NCBI GenBank assembly: GCA_030590525.1
Contig: JAUUYI010000165.1
Span: 1-5,597, forward strand
Direction: 5' to 3'
Length of the DNA stretch: 5,597 bases
Source: Sedimenticola sp.
GTDB taxonomy: Bacteria > Pseudomonadota > Gammaproteobacteria > Chromatiales > Chromatiaceae
Shown here: positions 1 to 5,597 of the stretch, in pieces
Layout: each line of letters starts with the position of its first letter
How positions within the stretch are numbered: the first letter of the stretch is position 1
The notes under the pieces: model-generated
The model's input: only the letters and a program-made list of their open reading frames with translations
Database searches by the model: none
Told to the model about the DNA's origin: nothing
Position numbers and translations under genes: made by a program

Positions 1-362
1 GCCTGGCTGGTTCCGACCAGCACCACGCCATCCCCGGCACCGGGTCCACCGGAGATCTCCAGCTCGGTATCGACGTTCCATATCAGCTCACCCGTCTCTG
101 CATCGAACGCGCTGACCTCACCACCCGCCTCTGCGGCGTAGATCGTTCCCTCATGAAAGTAAGGGACCAGACTCAGCCTCTGATCCTCGGAGCCGCCCCC
201 CACCGAGCGACTCCAGAGGGTCCTTGGATGGATCTCATTATCCAGGTCGACCAGATCCGCCGGCTGTTCCGTGTTGTCACTGGAAAACCAGCCCATACTC
301 CCGCAGCCAGTCAGCAACAGAAGTGGGAGCAGTAACGAGAACCGCATCTTCGATCGGCCCAT
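1..362 (-). CDS. bamB: Outer membrane protein assembly factor BamB, N-terminal part (runs off the window)
   Basis: BamB is the beta-propeller lipoprotein of the BAM complex; it sits on the periplasmic face of the outer membrane and helps BamA insert beta-barrel proteins. My reading of the minus strand begins MGRSKMRFSLLLPLLLLTGC, a lipoprotein signal peptide with a basic start, a leucine-rich core and lipobox L17-T-G-C20. Residue +2 is Gly, so outer-membrane sorting is expected. Next come a polar linker, an LW.RSVGGG stretch, and first-blade sequence of the PQQ-like repeat type (a YAAEAGGEVSAFDAETGELIW segment, then GDGVVLVGTS). About 120 codons are present; the family is usually near 380 residues, so two thirds or more lies outside the window. 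The ATG at 362-360 overlaps the yfgM stop as TGATG and has GAAGG six bases upstream. The ATG at 347-345 would leave a shorter basic region and lacks a well-spaced ribosome site. Its place after hisS-yfgM matches the usual gammaproteobacterial order, where der often follows. Confidence 0.95.
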   Translation of the reverse strand, partial: MGRSKMRFSLLLPLLLLTGCGSMGWFSSDNTEQPADLVDLDNEIHPRTLWSRSVGGGSEDQRLSLVPYFHEGTIYAAEAGGEVSAFDAETGELIWNVDTELEISGGPGAGDGVVLVGTSQ

Positions 363-997
363 CAAGAACCTTCGACCACCGCCAGATCTTCCAGCTTCAT
401 CCTGACTACGGCCGTATTGCCAACACCGGTGACCAGGGCTTCGAGGTAGGCATTACGCGCCCCCTCCCGGTCCCCTCTCGCCAGTGCGATATCCCCCTTC
501 AGCGCTGAGAACTCTCCACGAAAACTGTCATCCTCTGCGGCCGCTACCACAGCAGCAGCTCCCTCGGTATCGCCTTCACTGATCAGAGTCCGTGCCAGAC
601 GCAGGCGCACAATCTGCTGCAGTGGCTGACTGCTCTCCTTCTGCTCCACCTGCTTCAGCACCGCCTGTGCTCCGACTTGGTCGCCCTGCTCCAGCTTCAC
701 CCTGGCCAGGATGAGTGAGGCAAAGGTATCGTAGGTACCACCCTGAAACTCACTGATGATGATCTCTGCCTGTTTGGCGGCTACCTCGTTGTTCCCCGCT
801 GCCAGCGGCTGGCTCATCTGCTCAAACAACATCGACGCCTGACCGGCCATCTGTTGTTGATGCTGATTCCAGTACTGCCACCCGAACACGGCACCCAGTC
901 CGATAACGACACCGGCGACGACCGATTTGCCATTCTCTTTCCACCATTTTTTGAGCGCTTCAACCTGCTCTTCTTCTGAAAGGGTTACGTCAACCAT
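362..997 (-). CDS. yfgM: YfgM family TPR-like membrane protein (periplasmic chaperone/BAM-linked)
   Basis: YfgM is an inner-membrane protein with a short cytoplasmic tail and a periplasmic TPR-like domain. In E. coli it is known to associate with the SecYEG translocon and the chaperone PpiD and to affect envelope stress responses. Here the 211 residues (E. coli has about 206) show the family layout. Residues 1-24 form a charged tail (SEEEQVEALKKWWKENGK). Residues 25-43 form one membrane helix (VVAGVVIGLGAVFGWQYW). The rest is an Ala/Gln/Leu-rich helical repeat domain with TPR-like units at roughly 90-120, 125-155 and 160-190. There is no cysteine and no cleavable signal. GAGGAG at 1006-1001 lies just upstream of the ATG. 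The stop overlaps the bamB start by one base (TGATG), suggesting coupled translation. An 87-base spacer separates it from hisS upstream. No frameshift or truncation is visible. Confidence 0.95.
   Translation of the reverse strand: MVDVTLSEEEQVEALKKWWKENGKSVVAGVVIGLGAVFGWQYWNQHQQQMAGQASMLFEQMSQPLAAGNNEVAAKQAEIIISEFQGGTYDTFASLILARVKLEQGDQVGAQAVLKQVEQKESSQPLQQIVRLRLARTLISEGDTEGAAAVVAAAEDDSFRGEFSALKGDIALARGDREGARNAYLEALVTGVGNTAVVRMKLEDLAVVEGS
369..373 (-). promoter_or_regulatory. Shine-Dalgarno site supporting the upstream bamB start
   Basis: GAAGG on the minus strand lies six bases before the ATG at 362-360, inside the last codons of yfgM. It favours the ATG overlapping the yfgM stop over the in-frame ATG five codons later, whose only purine run (GAAG) abuts it with no spacing. 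Confidence 0.65.
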
Positions 998-1051
998 ACT
1001 CTCCTCGTTGAGTCACCAGACGTGCTGATGAGCTCGCTAGTTTGCTATCCT

Positions 1052-1076
1052 GCCCCCGTGCTCCGCGTGGGGGGGC
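1052..1076 (-). other. GC-rich inverted repeat in the hisS-yfgM spacer
   Basis: The 87-base gap between hisS and yfgM is the only real intergenic space in the window. It contains GCCCCC at 1052-1057 and GGGGGC at 1071-1076, a perfect 6-bp stem with a 13-base loop, just after the hisS stop codon. In the RNA the hairpin is followed by AGGAUAGC, not a run of U, so it does not look like a standard Rho-independent terminator. It may protect the 3' end of the upstream message, slow transcription, or mark a processing point; it could also be chance in GC-rich DNA. I see no good sigma-70 promoter in the same gap. Confidence 0.4.
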
Positions 1077-1084
1077 CAGTTTAA

Positions 1085-2356
1085 TCAAAACGCCTCCGAC
1101 AGAAAAAACTCTCGGAGTCCATCGAACGCGACCTCCCGCTGCTCTGCCGCCTGCCTCAACGGTTTGATCCCTACCACGCGTCGATTCAGCTCATCTTCAC
1201 CCAGCACCAGTGCATAGCTGGCTCCACTGCGATCTGCCTTCTTGAACTGGCTCTTGAAACTTCCGCCACCGCAATGGCTGATCAGGCGCAGGCTGGGGAG
1301 CTCATCCCGCAGCCGTTCCGCCAACAGCATCCCCTGATTCTGAGGCTCCCCGGCAGCCAGCACCAGGTAGGCATGCGGTACATTCAGGCCCTGCCCTATC
1401 CCCTGCTCCTGAAGCAGCGCAACCAGCCGTTCGACACCCATGGCAAAACCGATCGCCGGGATCGGGCGTCCGCCCAGTTGTCCCACCAGACCATCATAGC
1501 GCCCACCGGCACAGACCGTACCCTGGGCCCCAAGCCGGGTGGTCACCCACTCGAATACGGTACGTGAGTAGTAGTCCAGCCCCCGCACCAGCCGCGGATT
1601 GACGCGGTAGCTGAGCCCGATTGTGTCCAGCCCCTGACGAATGGCATCGAAGTGCTGGCGTGACGCCTCTCCCAGGTGCTCCATCAGCGAGGGAGCAGCA
1701 TCGATCAACGGTTTCATGGCAGGGCTCTTCGAGTCCAGAATCCGCAGCGGGTTGGATCCGAGCCGACGCAGGCTCTCCTCATCCAGCTGATCCCGGTGCG
1801 CCGACAGATAGGCCACCAGCTGCTCCCGGTAAACCCCGCGTTCTTCTACAGTACCCAGGGTGTTGATCTGAAGCTCAGGTTCATCCAGCCCCAGGGCCTG
1901 CCAGAAACGACGGGTGACCAGTATGATCTCCAGGTCGATATCCGGCCCGGCCAGCCCGTAGGCCTCTGCACCGATCTGATGAAACTGGCGGTAACGCCCC
2001 TTCTGCGGACGCTCGTGCCGAAACATTCCCCCCTGATACCAGAGCCGCTGCACCTGGTTGTGAAACAGGCCGTTCTCTATCCCGGCACGGACACAGCCGG
2101 CGGTCCCTTCCGGTCGCAGGGTCAGACTGTCACCATTCCGGTCCTGAAACGTATACATCTCTTTTTCGACGATATCAGTCACCTCACCGATAGAACGCCG
2201 AAACAGCTCGGTCATCTCCAGCATCGGGGTTCGGATCTCTCGATAACCATACTGGCCGAGTACATCCTTCACCCGCGCCTCAAGAAACTGCCACAGGGGA
2301 CTCTCATCAGGCAGGACATCGTGCATGCCACGGATGGCCTGGATATTCTTTGGCAT
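1085..2356 (-). CDS. hisS: Histidine--tRNA ligase (HisRS)
   Basis: This cytoplasmic class II synthetase activates histidine with ATP and charges tRNA-His. The 423 residues match the bacterial length (E. coli 424). The N-terminus [13 protein letters not shown] is nearly identical to the E. coli form. Class II motif 1 lies around residues 43-65. Motif 2 includes [17 protein letters not shown] (111-127) with the ATP-contacting Arg113. The two histidine-binding signatures are [15 protein letters not shown] (256-270, with Arg258) and [14 protein letters not shown] (283-296). Motif 3 is [10 protein letters not shown] (302-311, with Arg310). Residues from about 325 to the end form the anticodon-binding domain. 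All expected catalytic residues are present. It begins 5 bases after the rodZ stop; the upstream ribosome site is weak (GGG in GGGTAACCGAT), so translation may partly rely on ribosomes arriving from rodZ. The ispG gene that commonly precedes hisS is missing here. Confidence 0.98.
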   Translation of the reverse strand: MPKNIQAIRGMHDVLPDESPLWQFLEARVKDVLGQYGYREIRTPMLEMTELFRRSIGEVTDIVEKEMYTFQDRNGDSLTLRPEGTAGCVRAGIENGLFHNQVQRLWYQGGMFRHERPQKGRYRQFHQIGAEAYGLAGPDIDLEIILVTRRFWQALGLDEPELQINTLGTVEERGVYREQLVAYLSAHRDQLDEESLRRLGSNPLRILDSKSPAMKPLIDAAPSLMEHLGEASRQHFDAIRQGLDTIGLSYRVNPRLVRGLDYYSRTVFEWVTTRLGAQGTVCAGGRYDGLVGQLGGRPIPAIGFAMGVERLVALLQEQGIGQGLNVPHAYLVLAAGEPQNQGMLLAERLRDELPSLRLISHCGGGSFKSQFKKADRSGASYALVLGEDELNRRVVGIKPLRQAAEQREVAFDGLREFFLSEAF

Positions 2357-2361
2357 ATCGG

Positions 2362-3345
2362 TTACCCGGGGTCCAGGGTGAAACGGGCCACGTTGCCACG
2401 GATGTAGGGGGTCAGGTCAAATGGTTTGCCAGCAACGGTTATACTCACACTGTTGGCGTTGCCCAGCACCACCGTGTAGGGAGGTGTACCACCAAGCGCC
2501 CGCCGGGTGCCTGCTTTCATCTCGCCCTGCAGCTTGAAGCTGCCACTGGCATCCTGGATCTTTACCCAGGAGACTCCGCCGAAGCCGAGCATTACCCCAC
2601 TGGCAGCGGCAGCAGATGCGACTGGCTCAGGCTGCGCCTCTTCAGGCTCAGCGGCCGGAGCCACCGCCCCACCAATACGCTCTGCGGCACCTCTCATCTG
2701 CGCCGATCCCTCTCCATCTGCAGCCGACGTCTCCTCCTGGGTGTCATCTTCCGGAAGCGCCTCCTCCTGGGGCGGGAGCCTCAATATTCCCTCTCTACTC
2801 AGATCCGCTTCCGGCACTTCGTCGTCGCTCATACCAGGGAGTGGAGGTGAGACAGCTTGTTCCAGCAATACGCCACCCGTTTCTGCAAACAGCTCTGACC
2901 CGTTGTCCCCCGATTCCATCACCGACGGCCACTGCAGATACCCCCGCCACCAGATCACCATCAGGGCAATCAGGCCGACAACGATTCCCCAGGTGATCAG
3001 CCGAACCAGTAAATGACCACTTCCCACCTCGTGCCGGACCTGCGCGATATGCAACTCCGGCTGCTGCATCTGGCCATCATGCAATTCGTGATAAGCGGCC
3101 AGCAGTGGTTCCGCGGGAACGCCCAGCAGTCGGGCGTAGTTACGCAGGTATCCCTGAATAAAGACCGACCCCGGAAGCAGCTCATACTGATCTGCCTCCA
3201 ATGCCTCCAGTTTCTCCTCGCCCAGATGCAACAGTGCCGCCACTCTCGGCAGTTCCAGTCCATGGGCCTCCCTTATCCGTTTGAGACGTTGGCCGGGGCC
3301 AGTCGCATGATTCTCCGGCGCCTCTTCTATCTCCTCAGGTTTCAT
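2362..3345 (-). CDS. rodZ: Cytoskeleton protein RodZ (HTH + membrane helix + DUF4115)
   Basis: RodZ links the MreB cytoskeleton to the cell-wall elongation machinery across the inner membrane. Three parts are visible in the 327 residues. Residues about 17-80 are a cytoplasmic helix-turn-helix domain of the Xre-like HTH_25 type ([19 protein letters not shown], then [20 protein letters not shown], the usual family signature). Residues about 113-133 are one membrane helix ([21 protein letters not shown]). Residues about 250-324 are a periplasmic DUF4115 domain ([39 protein letters not shown]). Between helix and DUF4115 lies a low-complexity linker (about 140-248) rich in Glu, Asp, Ala and Pro. 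The start overlaps the pilW stop as ATGA and has GGAG five bases upstream (3354-3351). Length and domains are typical of the family (E. coli 337). The linker is the least conserved part and is not diagnostic. Confidence 0.96.
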   Translation of the reverse strand: MKPEEIEEAPENHATGPGQRLKRIREAHGLELPRVAALLHLGEEKLEALEADQYELLPGSVFIQGYLRNYARLLGVPAEPLLAAYHELHDGQMQQPELHIAQVRHEVGSGHLLVRLITWGIVVGLIALMVIWWRGYLQWPSVMESGDNGSELFAETGGVLLEQAVSPPLPGMSDDEVPEADLSREGILRLPPQEEALPEDDTQEETSAADGEGSAQMRGAAERIGGAVAPAAEPEEAQPEPVASAAAASGVMLGFGGVSWVKIQDASGSFKLQGEMKAGTRRALGGTPPYTVVLGNANSVSITVAGKPFDLTPYIRGNVARFTLDPG

Positions 3346-4130
3346 CGGCTCTCCAACTCTCTCAGGAGCTGGGTTTCCTCTGAATCAGGAAAATTGTTCT
3401 CCAATTTCATGGTATAACTCGCCACCCTCTTGTCGTCCCCCAGTTTGTGCGCGACCTGGATCCCCATCCACAGTGACTCTGCTGTCGGCCTGGCCACGTC
3501 CATGTAGCGATTCAGATAATCCCCAGCCTTCCGGTAGTTGCCTTCATCGAGACGCAACCGGGCCATCTCCAGCAACGCCAGCGGAAACTGCCGATTGCGC
3601 TTCAGCGCCTGACTCAGATAGATCTCCGCCTGCCGTAGATCCCCCTCACTTTTCTTGCAGATCGCCGCATTGGTCCAGGCGATCTCCGGGTTGCCGTAGA
3701 GGGGATTTTCCAACGCCAGCATAAACTCCTTCTCCGACTCGCTATAACGGTTCTGACGGCATAGAAAGGTACCATAGGCATTGCGGATATAAGCGTTGCG
3801 CGGGTTAAGTTCAATCGCTTGCCGGAAATGCTTTTCCGCCACCGTCTGTTCACCCAGCCGGGCATAGATCAGCGCAATCACATTATGGGCCTGGGCATTG
3901 TCCGGCTCCACCGACACGGCCTTCTGGGCCTGCCGCAGGGCGATATCATACCGTCCTCGCTGCAGGTATGCGACGGCCAGTTTGACATAGACATTACCCG
4001 CACCCGGAGTGCCCTCCTGGGCCAGACCCCCACTCTCGTCGTTGCGGTCCAAGGATCCGCCGCCACAACCGGAGATCCCGATGGTTGCAATGAGGACAAC
4101 AACAAATATCGACGCAAAACGCTTTTTCAT
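3342..4130 (-). CDS. pilW: Type IV pilus biogenesis/stability lipoprotein PilW (PilF)
   Basis: PilW (called PilF in Pseudomonas) is an outer-membrane TPR lipoprotein needed for assembly or stability of the type IV pilus secretin PilQ. The 262 residues start with a basic-hydrophobic signal (MKKRFASIFVVVLIATIGISGC). The lipobox ends at Cys22, followed by Gly, which predicts an outer-membrane location. A Gly/Ser-rich spacer leads into consecutive TPR units at about 46-79 (VYVKLAVAYLQRGRYDIALRQAQKAV..P), 80-113 (NVIALIYARLGEQTVAEKHFRQAIELNP), 114-148 (NAYGTFLCRQNRYSESEKEFMLAL) and 150-183 (WTNAAICKKSEGDLRQAEIYLSQAL), with weaker ones to about 250. Length and architecture match the family. The ATG has a strong GGAGG six bases upstream (4141-4137) and overlaps the rlmN stop as ATGA. 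The slot between rlmN and rodZ is the usual place for this gene in pilus-bearing Gammaproteobacteria. Whether the organism makes pili cannot be judged from this gene alone. Confidence 0.94.
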   Translation of the reverse strand: MKKRFASIFVVVLIATIGISGCGGGSLDRNDESGGLAQEGTPGAGNVYVKLAVAYLQRGRYDIALRQAQKAVSVEPDNAQAHNVIALIYARLGEQTVAEKHFRQAIELNPRNAYIRNAYGTFLCRQNRYSESEKEFMLALENPLYGNPEIAWTNAAICKKSEGDLRQAEIYLSQALKRNRQFPLALLEMARLRLDEGNYRKAGDYLNRYMDVARPTAESLWMGIQVAHKLGDDKRVASYTMKLENNFPDSEETQLLRELESR

Positions 4131-5221
4131 ACTCGCCCTCCGGTGACATTGACCAGTGGTATCCGCCGCAGTTCCCGCCGACTGCGGTCCTTCACCCTTC
4201 CTACCAGTTGGCCACAGGCAGCATCGATCTCTTCACCCCGGGTCTTGCGGGTCATGGATATGATTCCCGACTTCATCAATCGCTGGCGAAACGCCTCTAT
4301 GCGTTCCGGGGGGGAACTGCGATAACGCGTGCCGGGAAACGTGTTGAACGGTATCAGATTCAATTTCGAAGGGGTCCCTTCCAGCAACCGGATCAACTGC
4401 CGGGCATGCTGAATGGAATCATTGACCTCATCCAGCATCACATACTCCCAGGTGATCTTGCGCCGCCGATCACCACGGATGAACTCCCGGCAGGCGGGTA
4501 TCAGTTGCTCCAGCGGGTATTTCCGGTTGATTGGCACCAGCTGGTCCCGCAGCGCGTTGCTGGGGGCATGCAGAGAGACCGCCAGGCTCACGTCGCTGAG
4601 CTCCCGCAACCGATATATTGCCGGGACTATACCTGAAGTACTTAGCGTAACCCTATATTTAGAAAGCATATAGGTCAGATCATCCTGCATGATATTCATG
4701 GCGCTGACCACCGCATCAAAGTTGGCCAGGGGTTCTCCCATACCCATCAGCACCACATTGGTAAGGGGACGGTCGGTCTCCCGCACGGCCACCCAGACCT
4801 GGCCGATGATCTCCGCTACCGTCAGGTTGCGGTTGAACCCCTGCTGGGCAGTGGAGCAGAAACTGCAATCCAGGGAACAACCCACCTGGGTCGACACACA
4901 GAGGGTATTACGTTCCCCATCCGGTATGTAGACCGCCTCGATCCGGTTATCGCAGTCCAGCTCCAGCAGCCACTTGTGGGTGCCATCCCGGGCCGGTTGG
5001 TCTAGTATGATCCCGGGCACCCGGATCTCGGCAACCTCTTCGAGCTGGGAGCGAAGTCGCTTGGAGAGATCGGTCATGGCGTGAAAGTCGGTCACCCCGT
5101 GCTTGTGGATCCACTTCAGCACGTTGCGACCGTGGAACGCCTTAGACCCGATCCCCTGGAAGAAGGCCTCCATGGCCTTCCGGTCCAGTTCCATCAGATT
5201 GGTTTTCCGTTGCGTGGTCAA
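4127..5221 (-). CDS. rlmN: Dual-specificity RNA methyltransferase RlmN (23S rRNA A2503 / tRNA A37 C2), TTG start
   Basis: RlmN is a radical-SAM enzyme that methylates C2 of adenine 2503 in 23S rRNA and of adenine 37 in some tRNAs, affecting decoding fidelity. From the proposed start it has 364 residues. An N-terminal RNA-binding region (about 1-85, with WIHKHGVTDFHAMTDLSKRLR) is followed by the radical-SAM core. The iron-sulfur motif CX3CX2C is Cys115, Cys119 and Cys122. Both catalytic cysteines are visible: Cys108 (NTLCVSTQVGC) and Cys336 (EIDAACGQL), the residue that carries the methyl intermediate. GMGEPL (160-165) is the SAM-binding segment. An upstream ATG at 5347 would overlap all of the ndk 3' end and add a non-homologous arginine-rich tail. 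TTG at 5221-5219 gives the normal RlmN start (TTQRKTNLMELDRK) and has GAGG five bases upstream. The ATG at 5194 lacks a ribosome site. An unusual AT-rich stretch lies at codons for about 180-200. Confidence 0.96.
   Translation of the reverse strand: MTTQRKTNLMELDRKAMEAFFQGIGSKAFHGRNVLKWIHKHGVTDFHAMTDLSKRLRSQLEEVAEIRVPGIILDQPARDGTHKWLLELDCDNRIEAVYIPDGERNTLCVSTQVGCSLDCSFCSTAQQGFNRNLTVAEIIGQVWVAVRETDRPLTNVVLMGMGEPLANFDAVVSAMNIMQDDLTYMLSKYRVTLSTSGIVPAIYRLRELSDVSLAVSLHAPSNALRDQLVPINRKYPLEQLIPACREFIRGDRRRKITWEYVMLDEVNDSIQHARQLIRLLEGTPSKLNLIPFNTFPGTRYRSSPPERIEAFRQRLMKSGIISMTRKTRGEEIDAACGQLVGRVKDRSRRELRRIPLVNVTGGRV
4652..4674 (-). repeat. Perfect 7-bp inverted repeat in an AT-rich patch inside rlmN
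   Basis: CCTATAT (4652-4658) and ATATAGG (4668-4674) are exact reverse complements separated by nine bases. They lie in the rlmN codons for about residues 182-190. The surrounding 60 bases (4621-4680) contain 24 G/C, and the core 4641-4680 only 14 of 40, clearly lower than the GC-rich flanking coding sequence. The reading frame is intact through it. No function is assigned. Confidence 0.5.
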
Positions 5222-5226
5222 GCCAA

Positions 5227-5231
5227 CCTCA
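5227..5231 (-). promoter_or_regulatory. Shine-Dalgarno site that fixes the TTG start of rlmN
   Basis: On the minus strand, TGAGG spans the ndk stop codon (TGA) and supplies GAGG five bases before TTG at 5221-5219. No comparable purine run stands at normal spacing before the downstream ATG at 5194. A ribosome ending ndk would sit directly on this site, so the two genes are probably coupled. Confidence 0.75.
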
Positions 5232-5597
5232 GCGCGTCCGCTCGCAAACGCCTTCGGGGAAGAAAAACGCAATCTCCACCTCGGCGGTCTCCGGTGCATC
5301 GGAACCATGTACCGCATTCTCGTCCACGGTCTCCGCAAAATCCGCACGAATGGTGCCAGCCACGGCCTCCTTCGGATTGGTAGCGCCCATCACTTCTCGA
5401 TTTTTGGAAATGGCATTCTCACCCTCGAGCACCTGCACCATAACCGGGCCGGAGGTCATGAACTCTACCAGGTCGTTGTAGAAAGGACGCTCCTTGTGCA
5501 CCGCGTAGAACTCACCCGCCTGCCCCGGGGTGAGCTGCAGCATCTGGGAGGCAACGATCCTGAGGCCCGCATCCTCGAACCGGCTGTAGATCTGACC
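5229..5597 (-). CDS. ndk: Nucleoside diphosphate kinase, C-terminal part (5' end outside the window)
   Basis: Ndk transfers the gamma-phosphate of ATP to other nucleoside and deoxynucleoside diphosphates through a phosphohistidine, balancing NTP and dNTP pools in the cytoplasm. The reading frame stays open to the window edge: reading 5597-5544 adds [18 protein letters not shown] before the first internal Met, so the true start lies outside. About 122 residues are visible against a usual length near 142, so roughly 20 N-terminal residues, including the conserved IKP segment, are missing. Visible hallmarks are [18 protein letters not shown], the GATNP motif, AGTIRADF, and the active site NAVHGSD with its catalytic His (visible residue 97, matching His117 of E. 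coli). The C-terminus ends in EGVCERTR, like other bacterial forms. The TGA stop lies 7 bases before the proposed rlmN start, and the ndk-rlmN pairing is common in Gammaproteobacteria. Confidence 0.97.
   Translation of the reverse strand, partial: GQIYSRFEDAGLRIVASQMLQLTPGQAGEFYAVHKERPFYNDLVEFMTSGPVMVQVLEGENAISKNREVMGATNPKEAVAGTIRADFAETVDENAVHGSDAPETAEVEIAFFFPEGVCERTR

Noticed and set aside
1052..1076. A Rho-independent terminator after hisS
   Set aside because: The stem is GC-rich but the loop is long and the following RNA (AGGAUAGCAAAC) has no U run.
1000..1084. A sigma-70 promoter for yfgM-bamB in the hisS-yfgM spacer
   Set aside because: I looked for paired -35 and -10 boxes on the minus strand; GATAGC-like and TTGATT-like fragments occur but not at workable spacing.
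1676..2407. A 243-codon open frame on the plus strand antisense to hisS
   Set aside because: It lies opposite a fully conserved hisS, has no recognisable domain and no ribosome site I can support. Long antisense frames are expected in GC-rich genes.
2350..3016. Overlapping plus-strand open frames opposite rodZ (166, 169 and 126 codons)
   Set aside because: They mirror the Ala/Glu/Pro-rich RodZ linker, giving low-complexity Ser/Pro/Arg-rich products; they are shadows of the real gene.
5222..5347. An N-terminal extension of RlmN from ATG 5347
   Set aside because: The added residues are Arg/Pro-rich, unlike any RlmN start, and overlap the conserved ndk 3' end including its active-site region.
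1..5597. Mobile element, CRISPR array, tRNA/rRNA gene or defence system
   Set aside because: No transposase or integrase frame, no regularly spaced repeats and no RNA-gene signatures were seen; nearly every base belongs to a conserved core gene.

Overview
This window is a conserved housekeeping gene cluster of a gammaproteobacterium. All seven genes lie on the minus strand, so transcription runs from the right end of the window to the left. In that direction the order is ndk (5' end cut off), rlmN, pilW/pilF, rodZ, hisS, yfgM and bamB (3' end cut off). This order, with a BamB lipoprotein and a YfgM homologue after hisS, is characteristic of Gammaproteobacteria. The PilF/PilW-type lipoprotein between rlmN and rodZ suggests a lineage that makes type IV pili, such as Pseudomonas-like or sulfur-oxidising groups, rather than an enteric. 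The genes are GC-rich with matching codon use. I cannot name a genus from the sequence alone.

Layout from right to left: nucleoside diphosphate kinase (5597-5229, lacking roughly its first 20 residues); a 7-base gap with a Shine-Dalgarno sequence; the 23S rRNA/tRNA adenine-C2 methyltransferase RlmN (5221-4127, most likely starting at TTG); the TPR lipoprotein PilW/PilF (4130-3342); the cell-shape protein RodZ (3345-2362); histidyl-tRNA synthetase (2356-1085); an 87-base spacer holding a GC-rich inverted repeat; the TPR membrane protein YfgM (997-362); and the first 120 codons of the outer-membrane assembly lipoprotein BamB (362 to the window edge). Three junctions overlap: ATGA at rlmN/pilW and pilW/rodZ, and TGATG at yfgM/bamB. 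Two more are separated by only 5-7 bases. This points to one long, translationally coupled transcription unit. I see no convincing promoter or Rho-independent terminator inside it.

The genes fall into three functional groups. Two serve nucleotide supply and the translation machinery (Ndk, then RlmN and HisRS). PilW and RodZ serve pilus secretin assembly and the cytoskeleton/cell wall. YfgM and BamB serve envelope protein quality control and beta-barrel insertion. The main departure from the textbook order is that ispG (gcpE), usually between rodZ and hisS, is absent: only 5 bases separate the two genes. A second oddity is a short AT-rich patch inside rlmN containing a perfect 7-base inverted repeat. 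I found no mobile element, CRISPR array, RNA gene or new defence-type system. The window reads as ordinary core genome with a few local points worth checking.
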